The notes below the pieces were generated by a model. That model was not told the origin of the DNA and did no database searches. It was given only the letters and a program-made list of their open reading frames with translations. The position numbers were made by a program, and so were the translations under genes. From CATOSP01 sp965237775 (GTDB taxonomy: Bacteria; Chloroflexota; Dehalococcoidia; Lucifugimonadales; UBA3495): 64,000 nt of DNA. The stretch's first letter is position 1; every line of letters starts with the position of its first letter. The stretch spans positions 3,658,001-3,722,000 of the forward strand of contig OZ250155.1 in NCBI GenBank assembly GCA_965237775.1, in the 5' to 3' direction. Positions 1 to 7,454 of the stretch are shown here, piece after piece.

Positions 1-1
1 C

Positions 2-565
2 CACAACGGTTCCTGTGGAGAGGGCTTGGGCGCCATTGTTCACGACCTGACCAGCGTGGAAGACGGCATGTCCATGACCATGGTCGCGGCCGCCCTCTCG
101 TCGCTGCAGGACGGCAACCACGTAATCAACGTTCACTCAGCTAGCGACGCCACCGTCCACACCGTCTGCGGAGCGATCCCGGACGCTGACGGCATGACCG
201 CCATGCCGGCCATGATGGCCGGGGCTGACGGCGCGGCAGGCGAGAAGGGTGACAAGGGCGATACCGGCGCCATCGGCCCCCGTGGTGGGACCGGAGCCAA
301 AGGTGACCAGGGCGAGGCCGGCGCTGCTGGCTCTGCTGGTCCCGCTGGATCTGCCGGGCCCGCCGGCGCTGACGGCTCTGCTGGTCCCGCTGGATCTGCT
401 GGCTCTGCCGGAGCCTCCGGCGCTGACGGCACTGATGGCGCCCCGGGTTCCGCTGGCGCAGCGGGTCCCGCTGGAGGCGGAGCCCTCGCAATCATCGCGC
501 TGATCATCGCGATCGTGGCAGTCGTCATTGGCGGCGCGGCCATCGTGATGGGACGAAGCTCCTAG
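2..565 (+). CDS. Collagen-like membrane-anchored protein, 5' partial
   Basis: The frame is open from the window edge, so the gene probably starts upstream; the first in-frame start codon is a TTG at 26. The first ~60 residues (HNGSCGEGLGAIVHDL..., then DGNHVINVH) resemble the small CHRD-like domain seen in Chloroflexota surface proteins. Counted from that TTG, residues ~66-150 are Gly-X-Y collagen-like repeats rich in GPAGSAG and GEKGDKGD. Residues ~153-176 form one hydrophobic helix followed by a short RSS tail. The likely product is an exported, C-terminally anchored filamentous surface protein. A clear terminator follows 32 bases after the stop. The collagen repeat and anchor are plain; the N-terminal domain assignment is tentative. 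Confidence 0.75.
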   Translation, partial: HNGSCGEGLGAIVHDLTSVEDGMSMTMVAAALSSLQDGNHVINVHSASDATVHTVCGAIPDADGMTAMPAMMAGADGAAGEKGDKGDTGAIGPRGGTGAKGDQGEAGAAGSAGPAGSAGPAGADGSAGPAGSAGSAGASGADGTDGAPGSAGAAGPAGGGALAIIALIIAIVAVVIGGAAIVMGRSS

Positions 566-596
566 ACCAACCCCGGTTCCCACGTAACCAAGCAAA

Positions 597-627
597 GGCG
601 TCTCCGCTGGAGGCGCCCTTTTCTTTT
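597..627 (+). terminator. Rho-independent terminator after the collagen-like gene
   Basis: GGCGTCTCC (597-605) pairs with GGAGGCGCC (609-617) around a GCT loop, with one T-G pair. CTTTTCTTTT follows at 618-627. Confidence 0.85.
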
Positions 628-707
628 GCCGGCGGCCCCGGGGGGTGACAGGGCGAGCAACTGTTCCTCCAAATATGATGTAGTTTGATGTTAACTGATA
701 GTATCTT

Positions 708-1346
708 ATGCCACACGAATCTGACCTGATCCGCATAGGGGCTGCTGCCCGGCTCCTGGGAGTGACTCCCCAGACCCTTCGCAAGTGGGAGTCCACCGGC
801 TACCTTGCGCCAGCGCGCAGGACTCCTGGAGGCGCCAGGTATTACTCCACAGTCCAGCTTCTGGGCCTGAAGGCTGAGAACTCCTTCACCGTCTGCTACG
901 CCCGGGTCTCCAGCCACGACCAGAAGGCTGACCTGGACCGGCAGCAGGCTCTCCTGGAAAGCTACTGTGCCGCCCAGGGCTGGACGTCCGTGGTAATCCG
1001 GGACCTGGGCAGCGGGATGAATTACCAAAAGAAGGGGCTGCGCCAGCTGCTGGAGATGGTGCTGGAGCGGCGGATGCGCCGGTTGGCGCTGACCCACAAG
1101 GACCGGCTGTTGCGCTTCGGTGCGGAACTGGTGTTCACCCTGTGCGAGCTCCGGGGAATTGAGGTGGTCATCATCCACCAGGGGGAGCAGCCGAGTTTTG
1201 AGGAGGAGCTGGCCCAAGACGTGCTGGAGATAATCACGCTCTTTTCAGCCCGGTTGTACGGCAGCCGCAGCAGGAAACACCGGGAACTCCTATCCACCCT
1301 GGCGGAGACGGCGCCAGGCGCCGCTTCAGGAGCCGAGAGGTCTTGA
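708..1346 (+). CDS. tnpA: IS607-family serine recombinase (TnpA)
   Basis: This 212-residue transposase of an IS607-type element has a MerR-like helix-turn-helix at residues ~8-45 (IGAAARLLGVTPQTLRKWE) and a resolvase catalytic domain from ~60 on. The nucleophile is the first Ser of YARVSSHDQ (residue ~68), followed by the conserved DLDRQ. The ORF is intact at normal family length. Its TGA stop overlaps the TTG start of the downstream tnpB, so the two are probably translationally coupled. IS607 enzymes catalyse serine-mediated strand exchange of a circular intermediate. The element's left end should lie in 640-707, where the sequence turns AT-rich. Confidence 0.92.
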   Translation: MPHESDLIRIGAAARLLGVTPQTLRKWESTGYLAPARRTPGGARYYSTVQLLGLKAENSFTVCYARVSSHDQKADLDRQQALLESYCAAQGWTSVVIRDLGSGMNYQKKGLRQLLEMVLERRMRRLALTHKDRLLRFGAELVFTLCELRGIEVVIIHQGEQPSFEEELAQDVLEIITLFSARLYGSRSRKHRELLSTLAETAPGAASGAERS

Positions 1347-2605
1347 AGAAGTCCCACCGGGTGGCGCTCAAGCCCACGCCGGAGCAGGAATCCCTCTTCC
1401 CGCAGCACGCCGGGTACGCCCGATTCGCCTACAACTGGGCGGTGGGAGAGTTCCAGGCCGGCCTGCAGGTGGGGGAATGGCTCTCGGAGAAGTCCCTCCG
1501 TCCCAGGTGGAACCTGCTCAAGGGCATCATCGCGCCCTGGGGACGGGAACTGTCCCAGAATGCCGCAAAGTACGCCATCATCGACCTGGGGCAGGCCGCC
1601 TCCCGCTGGGGGGAATACCGCCGGAAGCGGAAGCAGGGCATCCCCTGCCGCCGGGTGGGGTTTCCCAGGTTCAAACGGCGCGAGCACGAGCAGGGATTCC
1701 GGGCCGACAACGGCCCGGATACAGTGATGGCCCTGGGCAGGACGGTCATCCTGCCCAGGATCGGACGGGTGGCCATGGTGGAGCATCTGAGGTTCAGTGG
1801 CCGCATCAACGAGGTGACCGTCAACCGCACCGCGGGCCGGTGGTTTGCCTGCTTCCCGGTGGAGACCGGAGAGCCGCCGCCTCCGGTCAAGGACGGGCCC
1901 ACCGTGGGAGTGGACGTGGGCATCGAGAATCTGGCGGTCTGCTCCGGCGGGACCGTGGTGGAGAATCCCAGGGCGCTCAAGCCCGCCCTCAGGCGCCTGA
2001 GAAATCTGGACAAGGCCATTGCCCGCTCCAGGAAGGCCCACGGCGGGAGCGCCCATTCCAACCGCCTGGAGCGGCTGTACGCCAGGCGGCGGAGGCTGCA
2101 CGCCCGCATGGTCAACGTCAGGAACGACCTGCACCACAAGGCCACAACGGCGATAGCCAAGCCGGCGCGCCGGGTGGTGACCGAGGACCTGAATGTGGCT
2201 GGGATGATGAGCAACCGGAGGCTCTCCCGGGCCTTGGCCGATGCCGGGATCTCCGGCTTCCTGACCAAGCTGGAGTACAAGTGCCGGTGGTACGGGGCGG
2301 AGCTGGCCAAGGTGGACCAGTGGCGCCCATCGTCCAAGCTGTGCTCCGGGTGCGGCGCGAAGAACGAGGGACTCACCCTTTCGGAACGCAGGCGGCGATG
2401 TGACAGCTGTGGAGCTCCGCACGAAAGGCACCTGAACGCAGCGCTGAATCTTGAGAAGGCCGGGTTTGAGCTTCCCGGCGCAGGACGCGGAGACCTTGTA
2501 AGACCGGCCATGCCGGCAGAGGTCTGTGAAGCGTCAAGAGAATCTGTGGTGGAGTCCTGGGATCCGGCCAAGCTGGAAAATCAGGTTTCATCAGATTCTG
2601 AATAG
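1343..2605 (+). CDS. tnpB: IS607-associated TnpB with altered RuvC-III motif
   Basis: This 420-residue TnpB-type RNA-guided nuclease homologue starts at a TTG that overlaps the tnpA stop. It has RuvC-I GVDVGIENLAV (Asp ~191), RuvC-II VVTEDLNV (Glu ~281) and a four-Cys zinc ribbon (CSGCG...CDSCG). The third motif, normally DRDxNAA, reads HERHLNAA, so the Asp before xNAA is His (~363; CAC instead of GAC, one base). The protein may be an impaired or dead nuclease, or may tolerate His there. TnpB normally cleaves the donor joint using a guide RNA from the element's right end, which should overlap the 3' end of this gene. Confidence 0.9.
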   Translation: MKKSHRVALKPTPEQESLFPQHAGYARFAYNWAVGEFQAGLQVGEWLSEKSLRPRWNLLKGIIAPWGRELSQNAAKYAIIDLGQAASRWGEYRRKRKQGIPCRRVGFPRFKRREHEQGFRADNGPDTVMALGRTVILPRIGRVAMVEHLRFSGRINEVTVNRTAGRWFACFPVETGEPPPPVKDGPTVGVDVGIENLAVCSGGTVVENPRALKPALRRLRNLDKAIARSRKAHGGSAHSNRLERLYARRRRLHARMVNVRNDLHHKATTAIAKPARRVVTEDLNVAGMMSNRRLSRALADAGISGFLTKLEYKCRWYGAELAKVDQWRPSSKLCSGCGAKNEGLTLSERRRRCDSCGAPHERHLNAALNLEKAGFELPGAGRGDLVRPAMPAEVCEASRESVVESWDPAKLENQVSSDSE

Positions 2606-3440
2606 CGGCGGCAGGATAAGGTCGAAATGGTCGACGAGGAACCTTGCTGTCTGGTGATGGAGTTCATCTATCAGGTTGCGAATGCGGTTGCGCATCCTTT
2701 CGGCGGCCTTCCGCATGTTGCGCCGTTTGTTCCGGGGCGCCTTGGCGGTTTTGCTTATGAGGTTGTCCAGATGCTGGCAGAGGCGTTGGATCCTGCCGAA
2801 GGCGCCTTGGGCTATGTGTCCTGCGTCTGTTTCTGAGAACCAGGTAATGAACGTCCTTATCCCCGGGTCCAGGGCCGCTACCCGGTCCCATTCCCTGCTG
2901 GCCTGTTGTTCCAGGTCCGGGTTGTACGGGGTTGATGCGGACAGGTGGTATCGTCCGTTTTGGAGTGTCAGGCGGGAGTCTCGTGGTCGCGGGGTGGTTG
3001 TTCCGCCATTTTGAGGTTGCCCAGGAGTCTGGGGTACACGCCGTTTAGGAATACCGCCTTCGCTGGGACGAAGCAGTTCTGGCAGGGGTCCCCGCGGCTT
3101 CTGAACCCTGGGGTTGAGAATTGCTCTTCGGTCCTCAGTCCTTGGGCTTGGTCCCCTTTGAGCTTGGCGTTGTACTTTTTGGCGTTGCTTACGGATTGGC
3201 AGGCGTCCCGGACTGCGATGCTTTCGACTTGGTAGGGGGCGGGTTGGAGGTGGGGAGGGACATCTTTGATGATTGAGGTTTTGATTTTCTTCCAGTTGGC
3301 GGTGGCGCCGGGTTGGCGCCGGGTTTCGATGGTCTTGTTGTAGCACCACCGTGCGGCATCGAACCAGAGCTTAATCGTTTGTCTCTGTTTCCTATCGGGG
3401 TAGAGTCTGGTCTTCCTGGATTGCTTTTCGGTAGCGGCGG
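2591..3440 (-). pseudogene. Decayed TnpB of a second, Fanzor-like IS607 lineage
   Basis: Two minus-strand frames join to give a TnpB unlike its neighbour. The N-terminus reads RKTRLYPDRKQRQTIKLWF then ARWCYNK. After a frameshift near 2970 the RuvC-I region reads VAALDPGIRTF, followed by IQRLCQHLDNLISK. This pattern is typical of the IS607 TnpB branch found in cyanobacteria and giant viruses and related to Fanzor nucleases. The gene stops at 2591, where the other element's tnpB ends convergently, so RuvC-II, the zinc ribbon and RuvC-III are missing. The boundary implies that one IS607 element inserted into the other. Confidence 0.7.
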
Positions 3441-3963
3441 AGTCCGTGGAGTCTGCAAGAGAAAGTATCGAGGATGGCGAGAATATCCTGGGTAAGTTCG
3501 GACTCGGGGCTTGCGTCCTGGTTATTGAGAACCAGGACGCTTCCTCCGTTTTGGTGTGTAAGCCATTCGATGAGTTCGAATCCGAACCGTGCGAGTCGGT
3601 CGCGGTGGGCAACCACAATACGGAGCTTATCTCCTTGGTGAAGTCGTTCCAGTATGGAGAGGAGTCCTTTGCGTTGCCAGTTGAGGCCTCCGCCGATGTC
3701 GGTGATGATGTTGGCATTGGGGAATAGTTCCTGCATGAATTGGACTTGTCTGAGGAGGTCATCTTTTTATCTGTGGGAGCTGACCCTGCAGTAGCAGATG
3801 GTGCGGGGTTCGGAGCCATTTCTAAGGAAGGCTTCTACGTCGTAGCGTCTTTGGCCTGAGGCTGTTTTGAAGGAGGGGATATACCTTGGTCCGAGTAACG
3901 TGTGAGGGTGTTCTGGTGGATGCCCAGGAGGGCAGCGGCCTTTCTTCCTGGAAGGTATGCCAT
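3392..3963 (-). pseudogene. Decayed IS607 TnpA partner of the Fanzor-like TnpB
   Basis: From ATG 3963 the minus strand reads MAYLPGRKAAALLGIHQNTL, a MerR-type helix-turn-helix. It then shifts frame to YIPSFKTASGQRRYDVEAFL and continues ICYCRVSSHR-stop-KDDLLRQV (TAA in place of a Gln codon). The resolvase core follows (ITDIGGGLNWQRKGL, VAHRDRLARFGFELIEWL). One frameshift and one nonsense codon inactivate it. It overlaps the start of the tnpB remnant, as in intact IS607 pairs. Confidence 0.8.
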
Positions 3964-4155
3964 TGGGCTGTATTATCCAGTATTTGTTAGTTTTAGTGAA
4001 CTTCTTTGGTTCTAGTGGATAGCCTCCCAGCGGAGGTGCAGGTCAAGGACCGCGCTATAGCCTTGGTGGGTCCGGTCGTCAATCCGTTCAACACGAGCCG
4101 CTTCGACTTCATCCGGCTGAACGGGATGCTGCCGCTGGTCCACTGCCGTCCGGCA

Positions 4156-4830
4156 TTATTCTGCCTGGACGTCGCGTTCTTCGAGCTGGTACCAGCGCAG
4201 GGCGCCGTCCTGGATGAGGCCGGTGACTTCGCGAGTGTTGCGAACACTGGCTATGACCGGTATGGCGGGCAGACCGGTGGCCTCGGCGAGGAAGCGGGCG
4301 TTTCGGACGGCCCGGTCCGAGTCGCGCTGGTCAGCGGTCCATGATGCCTCAATTGCGAGGTGGGTGGTTTCCTGGCCCCTGGCGACTTGGACGACCAGGT
4401 CGGCCTGGCGGAAGCTGCTGAGTTCTCGCGGGGTGGCGTTGGATATTCTGCGGGCGGTTTGGATGATTTCCTGGCGGGGCATGGCGCCGATGAGGTCGAA
4501 CCCCAGCGTCTCGGCGAGGTCCGGTAGGAGGTCGGCGAGCAGGGTGCGGACATGGCCACCCTTGGTCACGCTGATGTCGGACTCGATCCGGACCATGCGT
4601 GCTTCGGTGCGTTCCATGAACACGGTGACCCGTTCGTTGAACTCCTGCTGGCGTTCCATGAATATGGTGACCCGTTCGTTGAACTCCTGCTGGCGTTCCA
4701 TGAAGGCGTTGAACCGGGCGGGCAGTTGCAGGACTTCGTTGCCCAGTATCCGGGCGCGGACAGCATCGCGCCAGGCTGGGTTATCGTCGAGGGCTTGGAG
4801 GAATTCGTCCAGGGAGTTGATGGTCGTCAT
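4156..4830 (-). CDS. Coiled-coil, PD-(D/E)xK-like protein (paralogue 1)
   Basis: This 224-residue protein has no named family I can recall. The N-terminus (MTTINSLDEFLQALDDNPAW..., ILGNEVLQLP) is a short helical domain. Residues ~43-74 repeat FMERQQEFNERVT twice as a coiled coil. The C-terminal half (SSFRQADLVVQVA...HLAIEASWTAD, then DRAVRNARFL) resembles a restriction-nuclease-like fold in which E-x-S replaces E-x-K. The gene at 12462 has the same layout, the same MTTIN start and the same leaderless promoter. Related proteins are common in Chloroflexota and cyanobacteria. The nuclease fold is inference and the catalytic state is unknown. It lies alone, with decayed IS607 genes downstream. 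Confidence 0.75.
   Translation of the reverse strand: MTTINSLDEFLQALDDNPAWRDAVRARILGNEVLQLPARFNAFMERQQEFNERVTIFMERQQEFNERVTVFMERTEARMVRIESDISVTKGGHVRTLLADLLPDLAETLGFDLIGAMPRQEIIQTARRISNATPRELSSFRQADLVVQVARGQETTHLAIEASWTADQRDSDRAVRNARFLAEATGLPAIPVIASVRNTREVTGLIQDGALRWYQLEERDVQAE
4621..4704 (-). repeat. 42-bp tandem repeat encoding a coiled-coil heptad pair
   Basis: Two near-identical 42-bp units encode FMERQQEFNERVTI and FMERQQEFNERVTV, 14 residues or two heptads each. They lie inside the coiled coil of the gene above. Gain or loss of a unit would keep the frame and change only the stalk length. Confidence 0.85.
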
Positions 4831-4837
4831 GGGCAGG

Positions 4838-4843
4838 ATTATA
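4838..4843 (-). promoter_or_regulatory. -10 box of a probable leaderless promoter
   Basis: On the minus strand TATAAT is followed by 7 nt (CCTGCCC) and then the ATG at 4830, so transcription should start at or next to the start codon. The paralogue at 12462 has TATAAT-7 nt-ATG in the same place. Confidence 0.6.
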
Positions 4844-5383
4844 CCTCTTTTTCATGAGTGCTCGGCGTCCTCCACCTGTAATTCGCGGTTCTGGACCAGC
4901 ACGAGGGGTCCCACGGCCTTGGGTCTGGGCAATGGATAGCCTTTGGGCGGACCGATTACCCCGGCTCCATAGAAGTCTCGCGACCGCTGGCCCGCTAGGG
5001 GATCATTCTGAAGCTGTGGCGGGCTAGGTCAGGGCCCGGCTTTCTGGAGCGCCAGCCCCTGTTCGGAGTCGGAGCCAAACCGGCTTTCCCGGTATTGTCC
5101 GGAAATCGCCGGACCCAACTGACAGGCCACTCCTAAGAACCTTTGGACGGACTCCTGGTGGCTCCGGCTACCGGTGTGTTCCGGAGCCAAGCGGGCTATC
5201 TCCGCCGTCAAGCGCATTGCACAGATGTAACTGTTCAGACTCGAGGAGGCGGATTGGCTTAATCCCACATCGGGCATCTCCATGTTGATTCTCGAACGAT
5301 GTTCCTCAGCCGCAACCCGTCATTCCCCGCAACCCGTCGTTCCCGCGCAGGGAGACTTTTGAATAATCCCCTCTCCCTCCGGG

Positions 5384-5579
5384 CTGACAGGGGTATGTAA
5401 AAACGAGATTATAGCTACGAACCGTCCCCGCCACCCCTGGATTCCCGCCTACGTCGGAATGACCGAATGGGCCAGGTAGTAAGCATTTGGGGGCGCTTTT
5501 GTATCTGAGCAAGCCTACCTACTATCCGGTCTCACGATCAACCGCGTAAGTCTCAAAATAAAATACATACCCGTGTCAG
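5384..5579. mobile_element. MITE of the IS4-like family, with 11-bp target duplication
   Basis: The left end CTGACAGGGGTATGTAA (5384-5400) is inverted at the right end TACATACCCGTGTCAG (5564-5579), with one mismatch. The flanks are exact 11-bp direct repeats, CTCCCTCCGGG (5373-5383 and 5580-5590). Removing the element rebuilds a common genomic repeat reading CTCTCCCTCCGGGAGAGGG. The ends match those of the IS4-like element at 9719-11042, so that family's transposase probably moved it. It has no coding capacity. A CTGGATTCCCGCC...GGAATGACC palindrome is nested inside at 5437-5464. Confidence 0.85.
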
Positions 5580-5631
5580 CTCCCTCCGGGAGAGGGTTAG
5601 GGTGAGGGCGTCCTCCGTATCTGGGCACACT

Positions 5632-5767
5632 CTGGATTCTCGCTTTCGCGGGAGTCGCGGAAGGTTACGCAAAGGTCTCCACAGGCGGGAATCCAGAAAT
5701 GCCAATGATAGTGACCGTTGCTGGTTGCAAAGGTTTCTCGATTCCGGGTCAAGCCCGGAATGACGGG
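5632..5767. repeat. Cluster of dispersed palindromic repeats
   Basis: Three units: CTGGATTCTCGCTTTCGCGG (5632-5651, continuing GAGTC), the inverted GGCGGGAATCCAG (5685-5697), and TCGATTCCGGGTCAAGCCCG (5738-5757, continuing GAATGACGGG). These belong to a hairpin repeat type widespread in intergenic bacterial DNA. Confidence 0.65.
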
Positions 5768-5787
5768 CTGGGAATAGGAAGGACACA

Positions 5788-6066
5788 TCAATTCTGAACA
5801 GTTACGCACAGATTACGTCCGGCATGGACCGTGCATGAACTACTGGAAGCGAAATAGAGCCGGATGATCGCTATCGTCTCCTCCTTGCTGAGACCGTAGT
5901 TGAAATAATCTAGCACGGCCTCGATGGCCTCCCTCTTGTCGATCACCCGGTCGTTGTCGGTGTCGTACCGGCTTCCCAACTCGCCCAAGACCTCGTCGGT
6001 CACCATGATGGTCATCGTGATCTCCGCGCTGGCCCTTCGAACATGGCTAGACAGCCGCTCGGTCAA
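5788..6066 (-). pseudogene. Dockerin-like / EF-hand C-terminal fragment
   Basis: The frame contains YDTDNDRVIDKREAIEAVLD followed by YFNYGLSKEETIAIIRLYF. This is a calcium-loop EF-hand followed by a second helix, the same C-terminal module that ends the LRR protein at 11239-11963 (YDDDGNGAISKIEFIAAIND...). No secretion signal or upstream domains are present, so this is probably the stranded 3' end of a surface-protein gene rather than a functional 92-residue protein. Confidence 0.55.
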
Positions 6067-6069
6067 GGT

Positions 6070-6499
6070 TCATCTCCGTGTCTGCGGGGCTGTGGTCAGT
6101 GAAGCGTAGCGGTTGAGCATCCGGCTGGGTGAATCCCCGCATTGGCGGGGCCCATGTGTTTGGCTTCCCCCTCCCGGCGCGCCTCGGAGAAGGGCAGGCC
6201 CACCGCGGCGAGGGTAGCAGTCCCCTTCCCCTGGGTCGGGTTCTTGGCCTGGGATACCCAGAATACCAGTTGGGGCCGGAGCCGGCCGGCGCTCGCCCCC
6301 TGGTCGTCCATGTATGCCGCCCCTACTTGCTTTCAAGACCCGGGCGCTCCCAGACGGGCCGTCATTGCGCGCTTTCTTGCTTTCCGAAAATCGCCCGGCG
6401 GTGTAAAATGTCGGTCGTGAAATGATGCCTTTCAGAACAGCCAAAATAGCGGCGACTCCGGCCCGCCGGTCGGTCTTGCCGCCAATTGCCAGGTGCGAA
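6070..6499. other. Intergenic region upstream of the Uma2 gene
   Basis: No gene is seen. A minus-strand frame of 151 codons shows no family features. The reading frame of the next gene is open back to 6422, but the ATG at 6500, preceded by AGG, is the better start. Confidence 0.5.
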
Positions 6500-7216
6500 A
6501 TGAGCACACCCGACACCTTCGCCAAGACTTCCCAAGTCCGGGGCCGGTTCCGGTTGCCGGACCCGCCCCAGCGGGAACCCGACGAGATGACCAGCTACGA
6601 CCAGTTGCACAAGACCGGCAACTCCTACCACTTGGCCCAGCACTTCGGCAATCCCGAAAGGACTCTGGTGGAGGCGGACCGCTGGATAATCGCCGAGCCG
6701 GGTTCCTTCCGGGACTTGGCTCGGTATCTGGACTTGCTGGTGGCCTTCGGGGTGGATCCGGCGGCCTACAAGGCCAGCAACGGGTATGTGGTTTCGGAGC
6801 AGGGGAAGCCGCCGGACTTCGCGCTGGAGGTGGCGTCGGAGAGCACGGCGGAGATTGACGTAGGAGAGAAGCGGCGGGACTACGCTGCCCTGGGCATCGG
6901 GGAATACTGGCGTTTTGACGAAACGTGGGAGTATCACGGTGCGCGGCTGGCTGGGGAGCGGTTGGTGGAAGGGGAGTACGCCGCCATAGACATCGAGGAC
7001 CTCCCGGACGGCAACTTGCAGGGGTACAGCGTGGCGTTGAACTTGAACATTCGGTGGGAGGGGGGTGAGCTGCGCTTTTACGACCCGGCCACGGGCCGAC
7101 CCATCGCCACCCTGGCGGATGAACGCGCCCGCGCCAACGCCCAGCAAGAGGCCCGCGCCGCCGCCGAAGCCCGCGTCCGGGAGTTGGAGGAACAGTTCCG
7201 CCGCCAAGGCGCATGA
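6500..7216 (+). CDS. Uma2-family (DUF820) PD-(D/E)xK nuclease
   Basis: This 238-residue protein has the Uma2 pattern. The N-terminus (RFRLPDPPQREPDEMTSYDQ) is followed by LDLLVAFGVDP (metal-binding Asp), then GKPPDFALEVASEST (PD...ExxS core) and RRDYAALGIGEYWRFDE. The C-terminal ~30 residues form a coiled coil (ERARANAQQEARAAAEARVRELEEQF) usual for this family. The start is the ATG at 6500. Uma2 proteins are expanded in Chloroflexota and cyanobacteria; their biological role is poorly known. A truncated relative lies at 40444. The gene stands alone, and the stretch 7217-7454 to the next IS607 element shows no gene. Confidence 0.88.
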   Translation: MSTPDTFAKTSQVRGRFRLPDPPQREPDEMTSYDQLHKTGNSYHLAQHFGNPERTLVEADRWIIAEPGSFRDLARYLDLLVAFGVDPAAYKASNGYVVSEQGKPPDFALEVASESTAEIDVGEKRRDYAALGIGEYWRFDETWEYHGARLAGERLVEGEYAAIDIEDLPDGNLQGYSVALNLNIRWEGGELRFYDPATGRPIATLADERARANAQQEARAAAEARVRELEEQFRRQGA

Positions 7217-7454
7217 CGCCTCCGCCCTTGGAAAGCGCCAACCCATTGAAAAAAGATAGCCGATAGCCATGTCCGGCGACAACAGGATGACCTGCGGCCA
7301 CGTAACGCGTCGACGGGGCGTATGCTCGCCTCGAACGTTTTACGCTCTGCTTTCACTCCATGCCTACCGTTGTAAAAATGGTTGACTGTAGTTACACAAC
7401 TGCCGTCAGCCTTTTCTGAAGACGCAGCCCAGGCCACGCCGCCGTCCCAACAGT

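Larger units (their letters stand above)
4845..5787. other. Intergenic stretch of repeats and a MITE
   Basis: I see no convincing gene here. The stretch holds a 196-bp MITE and several palindromic repeats with CCCGCTTTCGCGGG-like or GATTCCGGGTCAAGCCCGGAAT cores. An 84-residue minus-strand frame at 5029-5283 lacks a good ribosome site and any recognisable motif. Confidence 0.6.

Noticed and set aside
4010..4140. Plus-strand text DRAIALVGPVVNPFNTSRFDF as a gene fragment
   Set aside because: There is no start, no family match, and it overlaps the downstream flank of a minus-strand gene. Too weak to annotate.
5029..5283. 84-residue minus-strand ORF
   Set aside because: No ribosome site, motif or supportive context.
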